35,997 nucleotides of DNA, taken from assembly GCA_029226065.1 (NCBI GenBank), contig JAQXXM010000014.1, positions 1 through 35,997 of the forward strand, given 5' to 3'. Position numbers and translations under genes: made by a program. Origin of the DNA: Clostridiales bacterium. GTDB lineage: Bacteria > Bacillota > Clostridia > UBA1381. The notes below the pieces were generated by a model, which was given only the letters and a program-made list of their open reading frames with translations, searched no databases and was not told the origin of the DNA. Every line of letters begins with the position of its first letter. Within the stretch, counting starts at the first letter, position 1. Shown piece by piece: positions 7,448 through 17,335 of this stretch.

Positions 7448-8635
7448 GTGAATAAGAGTTTTGTGAAGAAATATTTTCAGTCACTCGGTATAGTGATTTG
7501 TGTTCTGCTTGTTGTATTTTGCGGTGTAATGGGCATTGACTTCACGGGCGGAGCGGCGAAGATGCGTGCAAGTATGGGCACAAGCCTGACATCACCTGGT
7601 AACGGCGGTGTTATTAATGTGCTTGTTATGTGTACGGATGCCGATGGCTTGCGTACCGATGCTATGATGCTTGCATCTTACGATACAGAACAAAATACAA
7701 TTAATATGCTGTCTGTACCTCGTGACTTAAGAATGTATGTGGGTAACAGATACCAAAAAGTTAATGCCGCTCATGCGTATTCCGAAAACGGAAAAATAGC
7801 AGGTGCATTAGGTACTTGTGAGGCTGTATCGAGGCTTACGGGCGTGCCGATAAATTACTATATTGATTTTTCGTTCTCAACTATGGAGAAGGTTATGGAC
7901 AGTATAGGACCTGTTACATTTACAATACCTGATTTGTATAATGACGGAGTGGGTATGGTCTATGATGACCCGGTACAGGATTTGCATATAAATCTGCCGC
8001 CAGGCACACGTGAGCTTAACGGCAAGGAGATAGTGCATCTTTTAAGATACAGAAAGGGTAACGAGGACCCTGTAACACACATAAGAAAGACTTATGTAAA
8101 CGGTGACGAGGACAGAATAAAGGTACAGCAGGAGTTTATAAAAACGCTTGTTGAGCAGAAACTTAACATATCACTTATAAATAAACTCCCCTCCATATTC
8201 TCGGATATAATGAATGAGGTTGATACAAACCTGACCGTAGGCGACGTTATAAAATATTCAAGGTATTTGGCAAACTTGACATCGGCAGGAATACGCAGTG
8301 AAACAATTGCAGGAGATAATATGAACGAGAGTTCAAACGGCTCGGTATTAGTTCCGAATATGCCTGAACTTGAGGCGCTTGTGAGTGAGATGTTTGTAAA
8401 TGCAAACACATCGAAAATGTCGTATGCCAATCCTAATTCTACACCGCAGCTTATGTCAGACGGCTATACAACAAAGGGCGGATATGTGAGAACAACAAAC
8501 AAGGCAACGTTAAACGGCTACAAATCATCAACGCTTACAAACGATGAATTGTGCTTGATAAACGGCGTAGTTCAGACGTATACACCGCCGACACCTGAGC
8601 CTGTACCGACATCTGAAGCAGTATCACCGCAATAA
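7448..8635 (+). CDS. LytR-CpsA-Psr (LCP) family protein
   Basis: N-terminal TM; RTDAMMLASYD...LSVPRDLRMYV...KVNAAHAY...HLLRYRKGN LCP motifs. Confidence 0.9.
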   Translation: MNKSFVKKYFQSLGIVICVLLVVFCGVMGIDFTGGAAKMRASMGTSLTSPGNGGVINVLVMCTDADGLRTDAMMLASYDTEQNTINMLSVPRDLRMYVGNRYQKVNAAHAYSENGKIAGALGTCEAVSRLTGVPINYYIDFSFSTMEKVMDSIGPVTFTIPDLYNDGVGMVYDDPVQDLHINLPPGTRELNGKEIVHLLRYRKGNEDPVTHIRKTYVNGDEDRIKVQQEFIKTLVEQKLNISLINKLPSIFSDIMNEVDTNLTVGDVIKYSRYLANLTSAGIRSETIAGDNMNESSNGSVLVPNMPELEALVSEMFVNANTSKMSYANPNSTPQLMSDGYTTKGGYVRTTNKATLNGYKSSTLTNDELCLINGVVQTYTPPTPEPVPTSEAVSPQ

Positions 8636-8710
8636 TTTAGATGTAATTAATACAGATAAAGAATGAAAGAACGTAAAATTGTACAAAATAACGATATATT
8701 AAGATAAAGC

Positions 8711-8739
8711 TTGACAAAATCGGATTTTTGTGGTATTAT
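8711..8739 (+). promoter_or_regulatory. Promoter of the rimP-nusA-infB operon
   Basis: TTGACA (8711-8716), 17 bp, TGG-TATTAT (8734-8739). Confidence 0.8.
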
Positions 8740-8768
8740 GGTTATGTTCTGGAATATAGTATCTTTCC

Positions 8769-8800
8769 AAGAGTGCGCGTTTAGGTCGCACTCTTTCATT
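8769..8800 (+). terminator. Leader hairpin / possible attenuator upstream of rimP
   Basis: AAGAGTGCG (8769-8777) / CGCACTCTT (8787-8795) then interrupted T-rich tail; ~25 nt after predicted TSS and ~110 nt before the rimP start. Confidence 0.6.
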
Positions 8801-8903
8801 TATCTATTAGGGAATTTATTGATTTTAAAACAGAAAAACGCACCTTTTGCTTTCGTGACAGGGAGTGAGGAGCGGTAATCCGGATAAGCAAGGGAGAAAT
8901 CGT

Positions 8904-9350
8904 ATGGCGAATAAAACAGAAACGCAGGCTTTGGAGCTTGCAGAGGCTACAGCCGAAAGCCTTGGAGTATATATAGTAGACGTTTCATACACAAATGGGA
9001 TTTTATGCTATTATATTGACCGCGAGGGCGGTGTGGGCATAGACGAATGTGAAGCGTTTTCACGTGCGGTAGAGGTAGTGCTTGACCGTGAGGATATAAT
9101 AGCAAATGAATATTCTTTGGAGGTTTCATCACCCGGTGTTGACAGGAAGCTGAAAAAGGAACGTGAATTTCTCTACTATATCGGACGTGAAGTTGATGTT
9201 AAGCTGTATGCACCCAAAAACGGAGTAAAAGAATTTTCGGGAACGCTCAAAGCGTACAAAGATAAGACGGCAACTGTCGAATATGACGGTGAGAATATTG
9301 AAATACCGCTAAAAGAAGCAGTTCACATAAGATTGAAATTTGACTTTTAA
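8904..9350 (+). CDS. rimP: Ribosome maturation factor RimP (start moved to MANKTE from the ORF track's 8865)
   Basis: RimP fold sequence (EVSSPGVDRKLKKEREF, IGREVDVKLY) and gene order; RBS aagggag precedes 8904. Confidence 0.9.
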   Translation: MANKTETQALELAEATAESLGVYIVDVSYTNGILCYYIDREGGVGIDECEAFSRAVEVVLDREDIIANEYSLEVSSPGVDRKLKKEREFLYYIGREVDVKLYAPKNGVKEFSGTLKAYKDKTATVEYDGENIEIPLKEAVHIRLKFDF

Positions 9351-9418
9351 CAATAACAGAGGGGACTCTGAAAAAATAAATAACTCACAAGACTGTGAAA
9401 GGAGAAAATTACAAAAAA

Positions 9419-10465
9419 ATGAACGAGTTAATAAAAGCTATAAAAGATTTGTGTCTTGAAAAGGGGATTGACGAGAACGTAATATTAGATGCACTTGAGG
9501 CAGCTTTGGTTGCGGCATACAAGAAGAATTATTACAAGGGCAAAAACGACGATCCGAACGTACTTGTATCAATCGACAGAAAGACAGGTGAAATTCACGT
9601 TTATGCACAAAAAGAGGTTGTCGAGCTTGTAGACGATCCGAGAGAGCAAATTTCTCTTGAAGATGCAAGAGACATATCGGGCGAATACAATATAGGAGAT
9701 ATTGCAAATGTCGAAGTAACACCTAAGGATTTTGGCAGAATGAGTGCTATGACAGCAAAACAGGTAGTTACACAGCGTATACGTGAGGCGGAGCGAGGAA
9801 TAATTACAAACGAGCATCAGGAACATTCGCTCGGACTTGTAAACGGCACGATAATGCTTAAAGAAGCGGATAAAGTTTTCGTAAGAGTGGAGCAGTATCC
9901 CGATGCTGATGCTATTCTCCCCAAGCGTGAACAGCCCGATGGTGAGGAATATGCCCAGGGCGATTCAATGCGTTTTTACGTAAGTGATGTTCGTTCAGGC
10001 TATAAAGGCACACAGCTCATACTTTCAAGAACGCACCCAGGTCTTGTAAAGAAGCTTTTTGAAAAGGAAGTACCCGAAATTGAGGAGGGTATAGTAGAAA
10101 TTAAAGGAATTGCACGTGAGGGCGGTTCAAGAACAAAGATTGCCGTATTTTCAAATGACAGCGACATTGATGCACAGGGTGCATGCATAGGCACAAAGGG
10201 TATGAGAGTTCAGGCAATAAATGACGAACTCAGAAATGAAAAGATAGATATAATAAAGTGGAGCGAAAATCCGCAGGAATTTATTACAGAGGCTCTTTCA
10301 CCGGCAACAGTATTGTCTTGTGAGCTTAATGAGGAGGATAAGAGTGCAAAGGTTAAGGTGCCTGAACATCAGCTTTCTCTTGCAATAGGCAAGTCGGGAC
10401 AGAATGTACGTCTTGCGGCGAAGCTTACAAGCTGGAAAATAGACATATCCGCAGGCGAGGAATAA
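9419..10465 (+). CDS. nusA: Transcription termination/antitermination factor NusA
   Basis: MNELIKAIKDLCLEKGI, S1/KH domains (EALSPATVLSCE, AIGKSGQNVRLAAKLT). Confidence 0.95.
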   Translation: MNELIKAIKDLCLEKGIDENVILDALEAALVAAYKKNYYKGKNDDPNVLVSIDRKTGEIHVYAQKEVVELVDDPREQISLEDARDISGEYNIGDIANVEVTPKDFGRMSAMTAKQVVTQRIREAERGIITNEHQEHSLGLVNGTIMLKEADKVFVRVEQYPDADAILPKREQPDGEEYAQGDSMRFYVSDVRSGYKGTQLILSRTHPGLVKKLFEKEVPEIEEGIVEIKGIAREGGSRTKIAVFSNDSDIDAQGACIGTKGMRVQAINDELRNEKIDIIKWSENPQEFITEALSPATVLSCELNEEDKSAKVKVPEHQLSLAIGKSGQNVRLAAKLTSWKIDISAGEE

Positions 10466-10467
10466 GG

Positions 10468-10731
10468 GTGATACGTATGGTGCATATACCGCTCAGAATG
10501 TGTATAGCCTGCAGGGAGCATAAACCGTTACAGGAACTTATACGCATTACGTACAATGACCGTACAAATACGCCTGAACCTGATGGGAACATCAAAAACA
10601 CAGGCAGAGGCGTGTATGTTTGTAAGGACATTCAATGCATCCGAAAGGCTCGCAAAAAAAACGTATTGGAACGTCACTTAAAATGTGAGTCTAATGATAC
10701 ACTTTATACTAAGCTGGAGGAAATGATTTGA
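10468..10731 (+). CDS. ylxR: YlxR family RNA-binding protein
   Basis: MRMCIACREHKPLQELIRI...GRGVYVCKDIQCIRKA; between nusA and L7Ae. Confidence 0.9.
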   Translation: MIRMVHIPLRMCIACREHKPLQELIRITYNDRTNTPEPDGNIKNTGRGVYVCKDIQCIRKARKKNVLERHLKCESNDTLYTKLEEMI

Positions 10732-11051
10732 AAAAATTATTGGGGATGCTCGGTCTTGCAAAGCGTGCGGGCAAGGTGTCGACAGGTACATTTATATGTG
10801 AGAAAATGATAAAATCAGGCACTGCAAAGCTTGTCATTCTCGCCAGTGATGCATCGGAGAACACCGCAAAAGCAATACGCAATGCATGTATTAGCTACAA
10901 TGTCAGTATTATACAATGCTCGGATATGTCAGAGCTTGGACATTGGGTTGGTGCAGATGCGGACAGAGCAGTCGTTTCCGTAAACGATAATAATTTCGCT
11001 AAGGCGATTTCAGATATATATAATATCTTAATCCAAACAGAGAAAGGGTGA
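10728..11051 (+). CDS. ylxQ: Ribosomal L7Ae-family protein (YlxQ), TTG start overlapping ylxR stop
   Basis: LGMLGLAKRAGKVSTGTFICEKMIKSGTAKLVILASDAS. Confidence 0.9.
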   Translation: MKKLLGMLGLAKRAGKVSTGTFICEKMIKSGTAKLVILASDASENTAKAIRNACISYNVSIIQCSDMSELGHWVGADADRAVVSVNDNNFAKAISDIYNILIQTEKG

Positions 11052-11057
11052 TGTAAT

Positions 11058-13532
11058 ATGGCAGAGACATCAGCAACCAAACTTGGAGAGGTTACAAAGA
11101 AATTTAAGGCGGTAAATAAGGAGGTAATAGCAAGGCTTGCCGAGTACGGTGAGACAGTTAAGTCCTCATCAAGCGTTATTACCGACGAGCAGGCTGCTAT
11201 GGTAGTGGATATACTGACACAGGATAATATGTTAACGCCTGAGGAGATAGAGGAAATACGTAAAGCCGACAAAGATAAAAAAGAAAAAGCCGATGCTAAA
11301 GCTAAAAAAGAGGCAGAGGAAAAGGCTAAGGAAGAAGAGGCGGCACGTGAGGCAGAGGAGAAGGCTAAGGCAGAGGCAAAACGTAAGGCACGTGAAGCCT
11401 CCGAGGCTGAAGCAAGGGCAAAGCGTAAAGCCGAGGAAAAAGAAAAGAAAGAAAAAGAAAAGCAGAAGAAACACATAAATCCTGCCAAGAAACAGACAGG
11501 TGTACGTGTTGATTTGTCTGCAATGGGTTCAGAGGAAGGCAACGAGGAGTTCAGAGTTAAGAGTGAGAAAAAGAGCCGTATGGTTGATACTCGTTCTTCA
11601 AACGTCGACCTTAAAAAACTCGAAAAGAACGAACAGCTTGAAAAATTTGCGGACGATATAGGTATTAATCGTCGTGAAAAGAACAAGAATAAGAAGAACG
11701 ACAAGCGTTTTTCAAAACAGCCTAATAATAAATTCGAAAAAGAAAAGAAAGCTGCTCCAAAGCCGAAGCCTGTTGTAATAACAGAGATAGAAGTACCCGA
11801 TGCCATAACGGTAGGCGATTTTGCCGCACGAATGGGCAAGGGTGTAGCAGAAGTCGTAAAGAAGCTTATGATGCTTGGTATCATAGCAACGGTAAATCAG
11901 GCAATTGACTATGACACAGCAGAACTTATAGCATCAGAGTTCGGAATAACCGTTAAAAAGGAAATCGTCCTATCAAAGGAAGATAAGCTGATGATGGAGG
12001 TTGACGAGGAGGATAAACCCGAGGATTTGGTTGAACGTCCGCCCGTAGTAGTTGTTATGGGACACGTTGACCATGGTAAAACATCGCTCCTTGATGCTAT
12101 ACGTGACACCAACGTAACTACAACCGAGGCAGGTGGTATCACACAGCATATCGGTGCATACAGCGTAAGACTTAACGACCGTGACATCACATTCCTTGAT
12201 ACTCCGGGTCATGAAGCGTTTACAACTATGCGTGCAAGAGGCGCACAGGTAACGGACGTTGCAATACTTGTAGTTGCCGCCGATGACGGTATAATGCCGC
12301 AGACAATCGAGGCTATTAACCATGCAAAGGCAGCAGGAGTAGAAATAATTGTCGCAATTAACAAGATAGATAAAGAGAATGCAGATGTAAACCGTGTAAA
12401 ACAGAGCCTTATGGAGCATGAACTTGTTCCCGAGGAATGGGGCGGAGATACAATCTGTGTCGAGATAAGCGCAAAGAAAAAAATCAATATTGACGGACTT
12501 CTTGAAATGGTACTTCTTGTTGCGGATATGAAGGAGCTTAAGGCAAATCCGAACAGATACGCTAAGGGTACTGTAATTGAGGCACGTGTTGATAAGGGTA
12601 AAGGTCCTGTTGCTACGGTTCTTGTTCAGAACGGTACATTAAGACAGGGTGACGTAATCCTGTGCGGTACCTCCGTAGGTCATGTCCGTGCAATGGTAAA
12701 CGATAAGGGCAGACGAGTAAAAGAGGCAGGACCGTCAGTTCCTGTGGAAATTCAGGGACTTAACGAGGCACCCTCAGGCGGTGACGATTTAATCGTTGTT
12801 AAGGATGAAAAACTTGCACGTGATGTTGCGGAGCAGAGACGTCAGGAAATTCAGGAGGATAAGTTTAACTCTGTTGTTAAGGTATCTCTTGATAACCTCT
12901 TCAGCCAGATTGATGAGGGCAATATGAAGGAACTCCCGATTATCGTTAAAGCCGACGTTCAGGGTTCGGTTGAGGCGGTAAGACAGAGCCTTGAGAAGCT
13001 TTCAAATGACGAAGTAAGAGTACGTGTAATCCATGGCGGAGTCGGCGCTGTAAACGAGTCGGACGTAATGCTTGCTAATGCATCAAACGCTATTATCGTA
13101 GGATTTAACGTACGTCCCGATGCAGGTGCGTTGGCAATGAGCCAGCAGAACGATGTAGATATCCGTCTTTACAGAGTTATCTATCAGGCAATTGAGGAAA
13201 TAGAGTCTGCTATGAAGGGTATGCTTGATCCTGAATTTAAAGAGGTTGTTCTCGGTTATGCAGATGTTCGTCAGACGTTCCGTGTGCCTAATGCAGGTAT
13301 GGTTGCAGGCTGTTACGTAAGACAGGGTAAAATTTCAAGAAATGCGTCTGTTCGTGTTGTTCGTGACGGTATTATTATCCACGAGGGCAAGATTGTCAGC
13401 CTAAAGAGATTTAAAGACGATGCCAAGGAAGTAACTGAAAAGTTCGAGTGCGGTATCGGAATAGAAAACTTTAACGACATAAAAGAGGAAGATACTATAG
13501 AGTGCTTTGAAATGCAGGAAGTTGAAAGATAA
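11058..13532 (+). CDS. infB: Translation initiation factor IF-2
   Basis: [19 protein letters not shown] GTPase G1, Lys/Glu-rich N-terminus, gene order. Confidence 0.97.
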   Translation: MAETSATKLGEVTKKFKAVNKEVIARLAEYGETVKSSSSVITDEQAAMVVDILTQDNMLTPEEIEEIRKADKDKKEKADAKAKKEAEEKAKEEEAAREAEEKAKAEAKRKAREASEAEARAKRKAEEKEKKEKEKQKKHINPAKKQTGVRVDLSAMGSEEGNEEFRVKSEKKSRMVDTRSSNVDLKKLEKNEQLEKFADDIGINRREKNKNKKNDKRFSKQPNNKFEKEKKAAPKPKPVVITEIEVPDAITVGDFAARMGKGVAEVVKKLMMLGIIATVNQAIDYDTAELIASEFGITVKKEIVLSKEDKLMMEVDEEDKPEDLVERPPVVVVMGHVDHGKTSLLDAIRDTNVTTTEAGGITQHIGAYSVRLNDRDITFLDTPGHEAFTTMRARGAQVTDVAILVVAADDGIMPQTIEAINHAKAAGVEIIVAINKIDKENADVNRVKQSLMEHELVPEEWGGDTICVEISAKKKINIDGLLEMVLLVADMKELKANPNRYAKGTVIEARVDKGKGPVATVLVQNGTLRQGDVILCGTSVGHVRAMVNDKGRRVKEAGPSVPVEIQGLNEAPSGGDDLIVVKDEKLARDVAEQRRQEIQEDKFNSVVKVSLDNLFSQIDEGNMKELPIIVKADVQGSVEAVRQSLEKLSNDEVRVRVIHGGVGAVNESDVMLANASNAIIVGFNVRPDAGALAMSQQNDVDIRLYRVIYQAIEEIESAMKGMLDPEFKEVVLGYADVRQTFRVPNAGMVAGCYVRQGKISRNASVRVVRDGIIIHEGKIVSLKRFKDDAKEVTEKFECGIGIENFNDIKEEDTIECFEMQEVER

Positions 13533-13559
13533 TACCTCTGTATTTAAGAAAGGAAATAT

Positions 13560-13892
13560 ATGGCAAGAATTGATAAGATAAACGGCGAGATAATGCGTGA
13601 ACTTGCAAATGTTATACGTGAGCTTAAGGATTCACGCATACCTGTTATGACAAGCGTTGTTTCGGTAAGCGTCACTAACGATTTACGCTATGCAAAGGCG
13701 TATATTTCCGTTATGGGTGACGAAAAAACAAAAGAAAAAGCCATGGCAGGGCTTAACAGTGCCGCAGGCTTTATAAGACGTGAAATTGGAAAGCGTGTAA
13801 ATTTGCGTTATACGCCCGAGTTCATATTTGAGCCCGACAATTCGATAGAGCATGGCGCTCACATTGACAAGCTGTTAAAAAACATTAAATAA
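13560..13892 (+). CDS. rbfA: Ribosome-binding factor A
   Basis: RbfA-like KDSRIPVMTSVVSVSVTNDLRYAKAYISV; position after infB. Confidence 0.93.
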   Translation: MARIDKINGEIMRELANVIRELKDSRIPVMTSVVSVSVTNDLRYAKAYISVMGDEKTKEKAMAGLNSAAGFIRREIGKRVNLRYTPEFIFEPDNSIEHGAHIDKLLKNIK

Positions 13893-14022
13893 AGATGTGG
13901 CGGTAGGGGGAGTCTCTACCGTTACTTGTTTTCTGTATCAGAAATACCAAAAGACACGCTGTTATATCAAGAATGCGGTGCTTTTGGAGCTTATATTCCG
14001 ACATAACAGAGAGGTAACGTAT

Positions 14023-14970
14023 ATGGAACAAATAATCGAACTTATAAAAAGTGCAAAATCGGCAGTTATTCTTCCACATATCAGTGCAGATGCCGATGCT
14101 GTCGCATCCTGTCAGGCTATGCGGTGCGTATTGATGAATATGGGTATACCGTCAGTTATATGCGCAGAGGAAAGCATTGAAAAACGGCTTGATTTTATTT
14201 CAAACGAAGTCGTATTATACGGCGATGAACTGCCCCAATATGACACGTGTATTGTCCTTGACTGCGGTGATATGGGCCGTATCGGAAAGCGTGCATCACT
14301 TTTGGAGACCGCCGATAAGGTTATCAATATCGACCATCATAAAACTAATGACGGGTTTGGAGATGCATCCCTCGTAGTGCCTGATGCTTCAGCTACAGGC
14401 GAGATTTTGTATGTTCTGTTTAAAGCAATGGATATAGATATAAACCGTGAGATTGCGGGTTATTTATACACTGCAATTTGCTCGGATACGGGCGGTTTTG
14501 CGTATTCCAATGTGTCATCGGAGACGTTTATGATTGCGGCAGATTTAGTAAGCTACGATATAAACCATGCAGAGATATCAAGAATGTTGTTTGACTGTGT
14601 GGATATAGATGAGGAGCTTTTAAAGGCAGAGCTCGTTAAGAGAATAAAGTCATACTATGACGGAAAAGTACGTATGGTGTCTGTTACAAATGAGTTTGCA
14701 AAATCATTTAATCTCACACCGAAATATATTGAAGGTACGGTCGATATTCCACGTCGTATACGTGGCACACAAATTGCCGCATCTTTAAAAGAGATAACGG
14801 GCGGAATACGTGTCAGTCTGCGTTCAAACGGCGATGCTGATGTTTCAAAGGTTGCACTGCAATTCGGCGGCGGTGGCCATACAAAGGCGGCAGGCTGTAC
14901 AATTGCGACAGATGACATAAGTAAGGCAGAAGAACTAATAGCCAAGGCGTGTGGCGGTGAAATACAGTGA
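14023..14970 (+). CDS. nrnA: DHH/DHHA1 phosphoesterase, NrnA/bifunctional oligoribonuclease type (start moved to MEQIIEL)
   Basis: HISADADAVASC, NIDHHKTND, GGGGHTKAAGC motifs; RBS agaggt before 14023. Confidence 0.88.
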   Translation: MEQIIELIKSAKSAVILPHISADADAVASCQAMRCVLMNMGIPSVICAEESIEKRLDFISNEVVLYGDELPQYDTCIVLDCGDMGRIGKRASLLETADKVINIDHHKTNDGFGDASLVVPDASATGEILYVLFKAMDIDINREIAGYLYTAICSDTGGFAYSNVSSETFMIAADLVSYDINHAEISRMLFDCVDIDEELLKAELVKRIKSYYDGKVRMVSVTNEFAKSFNLTPKYIEGTVDIPRRIRGTQIAASLKEITGGIRVSLRSNGDADVSKVALQFGGGGHTKAAGCTIATDDISKAEELIAKACGGEIQ

Positions 14971-15830
14971 ACGGAATAATAATTATTGACAAGCCACAGG
15001 GTAAAACATCGCACGATATTGTGGGGATATTACGTAAGAAATGTGCAACACGCAGAGTGGGGCATACTGGTACACTTGACCCGCTTGCTACAGGTGTTTT
15101 ACCTGTATGCATAGGCAATGCTACACGTGCATCGGATATGCTGACATCAAGCGATAAAAAATATCGTGCCGTACTGGAGCTTGGTAAACGTTCGGATACA
15201 CTCGACAGCGAGGGTGTAATAACCGAGGAAAATGCAGTGTTGGTGACAGAGCCTGAAATACGCAGTGCAATAAGTGAATTTATAGGCGAGAGTATGCAGA
15301 TACCGCCAATGTACAGTGCTATAAAGAAAAATGGTAAAAAGCTGTATGAGCTTGCCCGAGACGGCATTGAAACAGAGCGTGAGCCAAGACCGATAAATAT
15401 ATTTTCGATAGATATTTTAGATATATCAATACCGTATGTCACAATTGACGTTCATTGCTCAAAGGGTACGTACATACGCTCACTTTGTGACGATATAGGA
15501 ACACGTCTGGGATGCGGTGCAATAATGTGCAAGCTAAGACGTACGTATACCGCAGGATTTTCAATTGACGATGCAATTACATTGGACGAGCTTGAAAATG
15601 CTTCAGACATTGAAGCGTTATTAAAGCCTACAGATTCGCTGTTTTTGGATTTGCCTGCTATATATCTCAATGAAAAGCAGGAAAAGAGTATAATAAATGG
15701 TGTACGAATGACATGGCGAAAGGGTAACGAGGGACAAGCATATCGGGTTTACGGTGCAGACGGACGTTTTTTATGCGTGTCAAGACTTGACGATATGCGT
15801 CTTGTGCTTGTTAAATCATTTTGGAGCTAA
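14967..15830 (+). CDS. truB: tRNA pseudouridine(55) synthase TruB
   Basis: IIDKPQGKTSHDIV...RRVGHTGTLDPLATGVLPV. Confidence 0.95.
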   Translation: MNGIIIIDKPQGKTSHDIVGILRKKCATRRVGHTGTLDPLATGVLPVCIGNATRASDMLTSSDKKYRAVLELGKRSDTLDSEGVITEENAVLVTEPEIRSAISEFIGESMQIPPMYSAIKKNGKKLYELARDGIETEREPRPINIFSIDILDISIPYVTIDVHCSKGTYIRSLCDDIGTRLGCGAIMCKLRRTYTAGFSIDDAITLDELENASDIEALLKPTDSLFLDLPAIYLNEKQEKSIINGVRMTWRKGNEGQAYRVYGADGRFLCVSRLDDMRLVLVKSFWS

Positions 15831-15844
15831 AGGTGGAATAATAA

Positions 15845-16753
15845 ATGCAGATAATTCGCGGTAATGCAATTACAGATAAAAAAACAGCAGTTGCACTGGG
15901 AAACTTTGACGGACTTCACAGAGCACATACGCATATAATAAATAATATGTGCCGATATGCTAAGGAGCATGACTGTATTGGTTGTGTACTGCTTTTTAAC
16001 GGACATACACGCAGAATTACAAATAACGAGGATACAAAGCTTATTACGACAGAACGTGAAAAACTCAAGCTGTTATCGGAAATGGGTGTCAACAGTGTGT
16101 ACATACGTGAGTTTGACAGAGAACTGATGCAATTGTCTCCTCGTGAATTTGTAGAGATGCTTGTGACAAAAATCAACCCTGAAGCTGTATGCGTAGGATA
16201 TGACTATAGATTTGGCTATAAGGCGGAGGGTGACACGGAGCTTTTGCGTAAGCTGGGCGAGGAGTTCGGATTTAGTGTAATTGTAACCGAAGAAATAAAA
16301 CAAAATCAACACACAGTAAAAAGTACGAAAATACGCCAATTTATATCAGACGGTGATATTGTATCGGCAAACGCTATGCTTGGCAGACCGTATTTTATAA
16401 TGGGCGAGGTCGAAAAGGGCTTGCAAAACGGGCGAAGGATAGGTATACCTACGGCAAACATCGGATATGCACCCGATAAGCTGCTGCCTGAAAACGGCGT
16501 ATATATGGGCTATACCATAATTGGTGATGACAGATATAAATCGGTCATAAATATCGGTAATAACCCGACCTTCGGTGCAGATAAAATTACTGTTGAGAGC
16601 CATATTCTTGATTTTGACTCCGATATATACGGCAAAATTGTAACCGTTGAGCTTGTTGACAGAATACGTGACGAAATAACATTTTCGAGCCTTGACGAGA
16701 TTAAAACACAAATTAATTCCGACATAAATTCAGCAAGACAAGCATTAAAATAG
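15845..16753 (+). CDS. ribF: Bifunctional riboflavin kinase/FAD synthetase
   Basis: VALGNFDGLHRAH, STKIRQFISDGDI, GIPTANIGY. Confidence 0.93.
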   Translation: MQIIRGNAITDKKTAVALGNFDGLHRAHTHIINNMCRYAKEHDCIGCVLLFNGHTRRITNNEDTKLITTEREKLKLLSEMGVNSVYIREFDRELMQLSPREFVEMLVTKINPEAVCVGYDYRFGYKAEGDTELLRKLGEEFGFSVIVTEEIKQNQHTVKSTKIRQFISDGDIVSANAMLGRPYFIMGEVEKGLQNGRRIGIPTANIGYAPDKLLPENGVYMGYTIIGDDRYKSVINIGNNPTFGADKITVESHILDFDSDIYGKIVTVELVDRIRDEITFSSLDEIKTQINSDINSARQALK

Positions 16754-16771
16754 ATAGTAGGGAGAATATGT

Positions 16772-17335
16772 ATGTATTTAGTTGCGGGACTGGGAAACCC
16801 TGGGAAACAATATGAGATGACAAGGCATAATATAGGCTTTCACACGATAGACTATATAGCCGACAGACTTGGTGTAAAGGTAAAAAAACTTAAGTTCAAG
16901 GCACTTTACGGCGAATGTGACATAAACGGAGAACGTGTCATTTTAGTGAAGCCGCAAACGTATATGAACTTGAGCGGTGAGAGTATTTCCGAGTTTGTAA
17001 AGTTTTATAAGATACCTGTAAATAATGTTATTATAATAAGTGATGACACAGCCCTTGACACAGGCAGACTGCGTATACGAAAAAAAGGCAGTGCAGGTGG
17101 TCATAACGGACTTAAAAACATAATATATATGCTTAATTCAGACGAATTTAATCGTGTAAGAATTGGTGTCGGTGCACCGAAACACGAGGACTATGATTTA
17201 AAGGATTTTGTGTTGGGAAAATTTACAAAGGACGAAATTCCCGTACTTGAGGACACGATTATTCGTGCTGATAAGGCGGTATGTGAAATTATAGCAAGAG
17301 GCGCAGATAGCGCAATGAATAAGTATAATGGATAA
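16772..17335 (+). CDS. pth: Peptidyl-tRNA hydrolase
   Basis: LVAGLGNPGKQYEMTRHNIGF, KPQTYMNLSGES, GSAGGHNGLKNI. Confidence 0.97.
   Translation: MYLVAGLGNPGKQYEMTRHNIGFHTIDYIADRLGVKVKKLKFKALYGECDINGERVILVKPQTYMNLSGESISEFVKFYKIPVNNVIIISDDTALDTGRLRIRKKGSAGGHNGLKNIIYMLNSDEFNRVRIGVGAPKHEDYDLKDFVLGKFTKDEIPVLEDTIIRADKAVCEIIARGADSAMNKYNG

Noticed and set aside
11270-11480. Low-complexity AAG/GAG-rich tract as a repeat array
   Set aside because: It is the charged Lys/Glu/Ala linker of the IF-2 N-terminal region, expected for the family.
10895-11884. 329-aa and 80-aa minus-strand ORFs opposite infB
   Set aside because: Antisense to the well-supported infB and ylxQ; Ser/Phe-rich low-complexity translation is the mirror of the Lys/Glu/Ala-rich IF-2 N-terminus.
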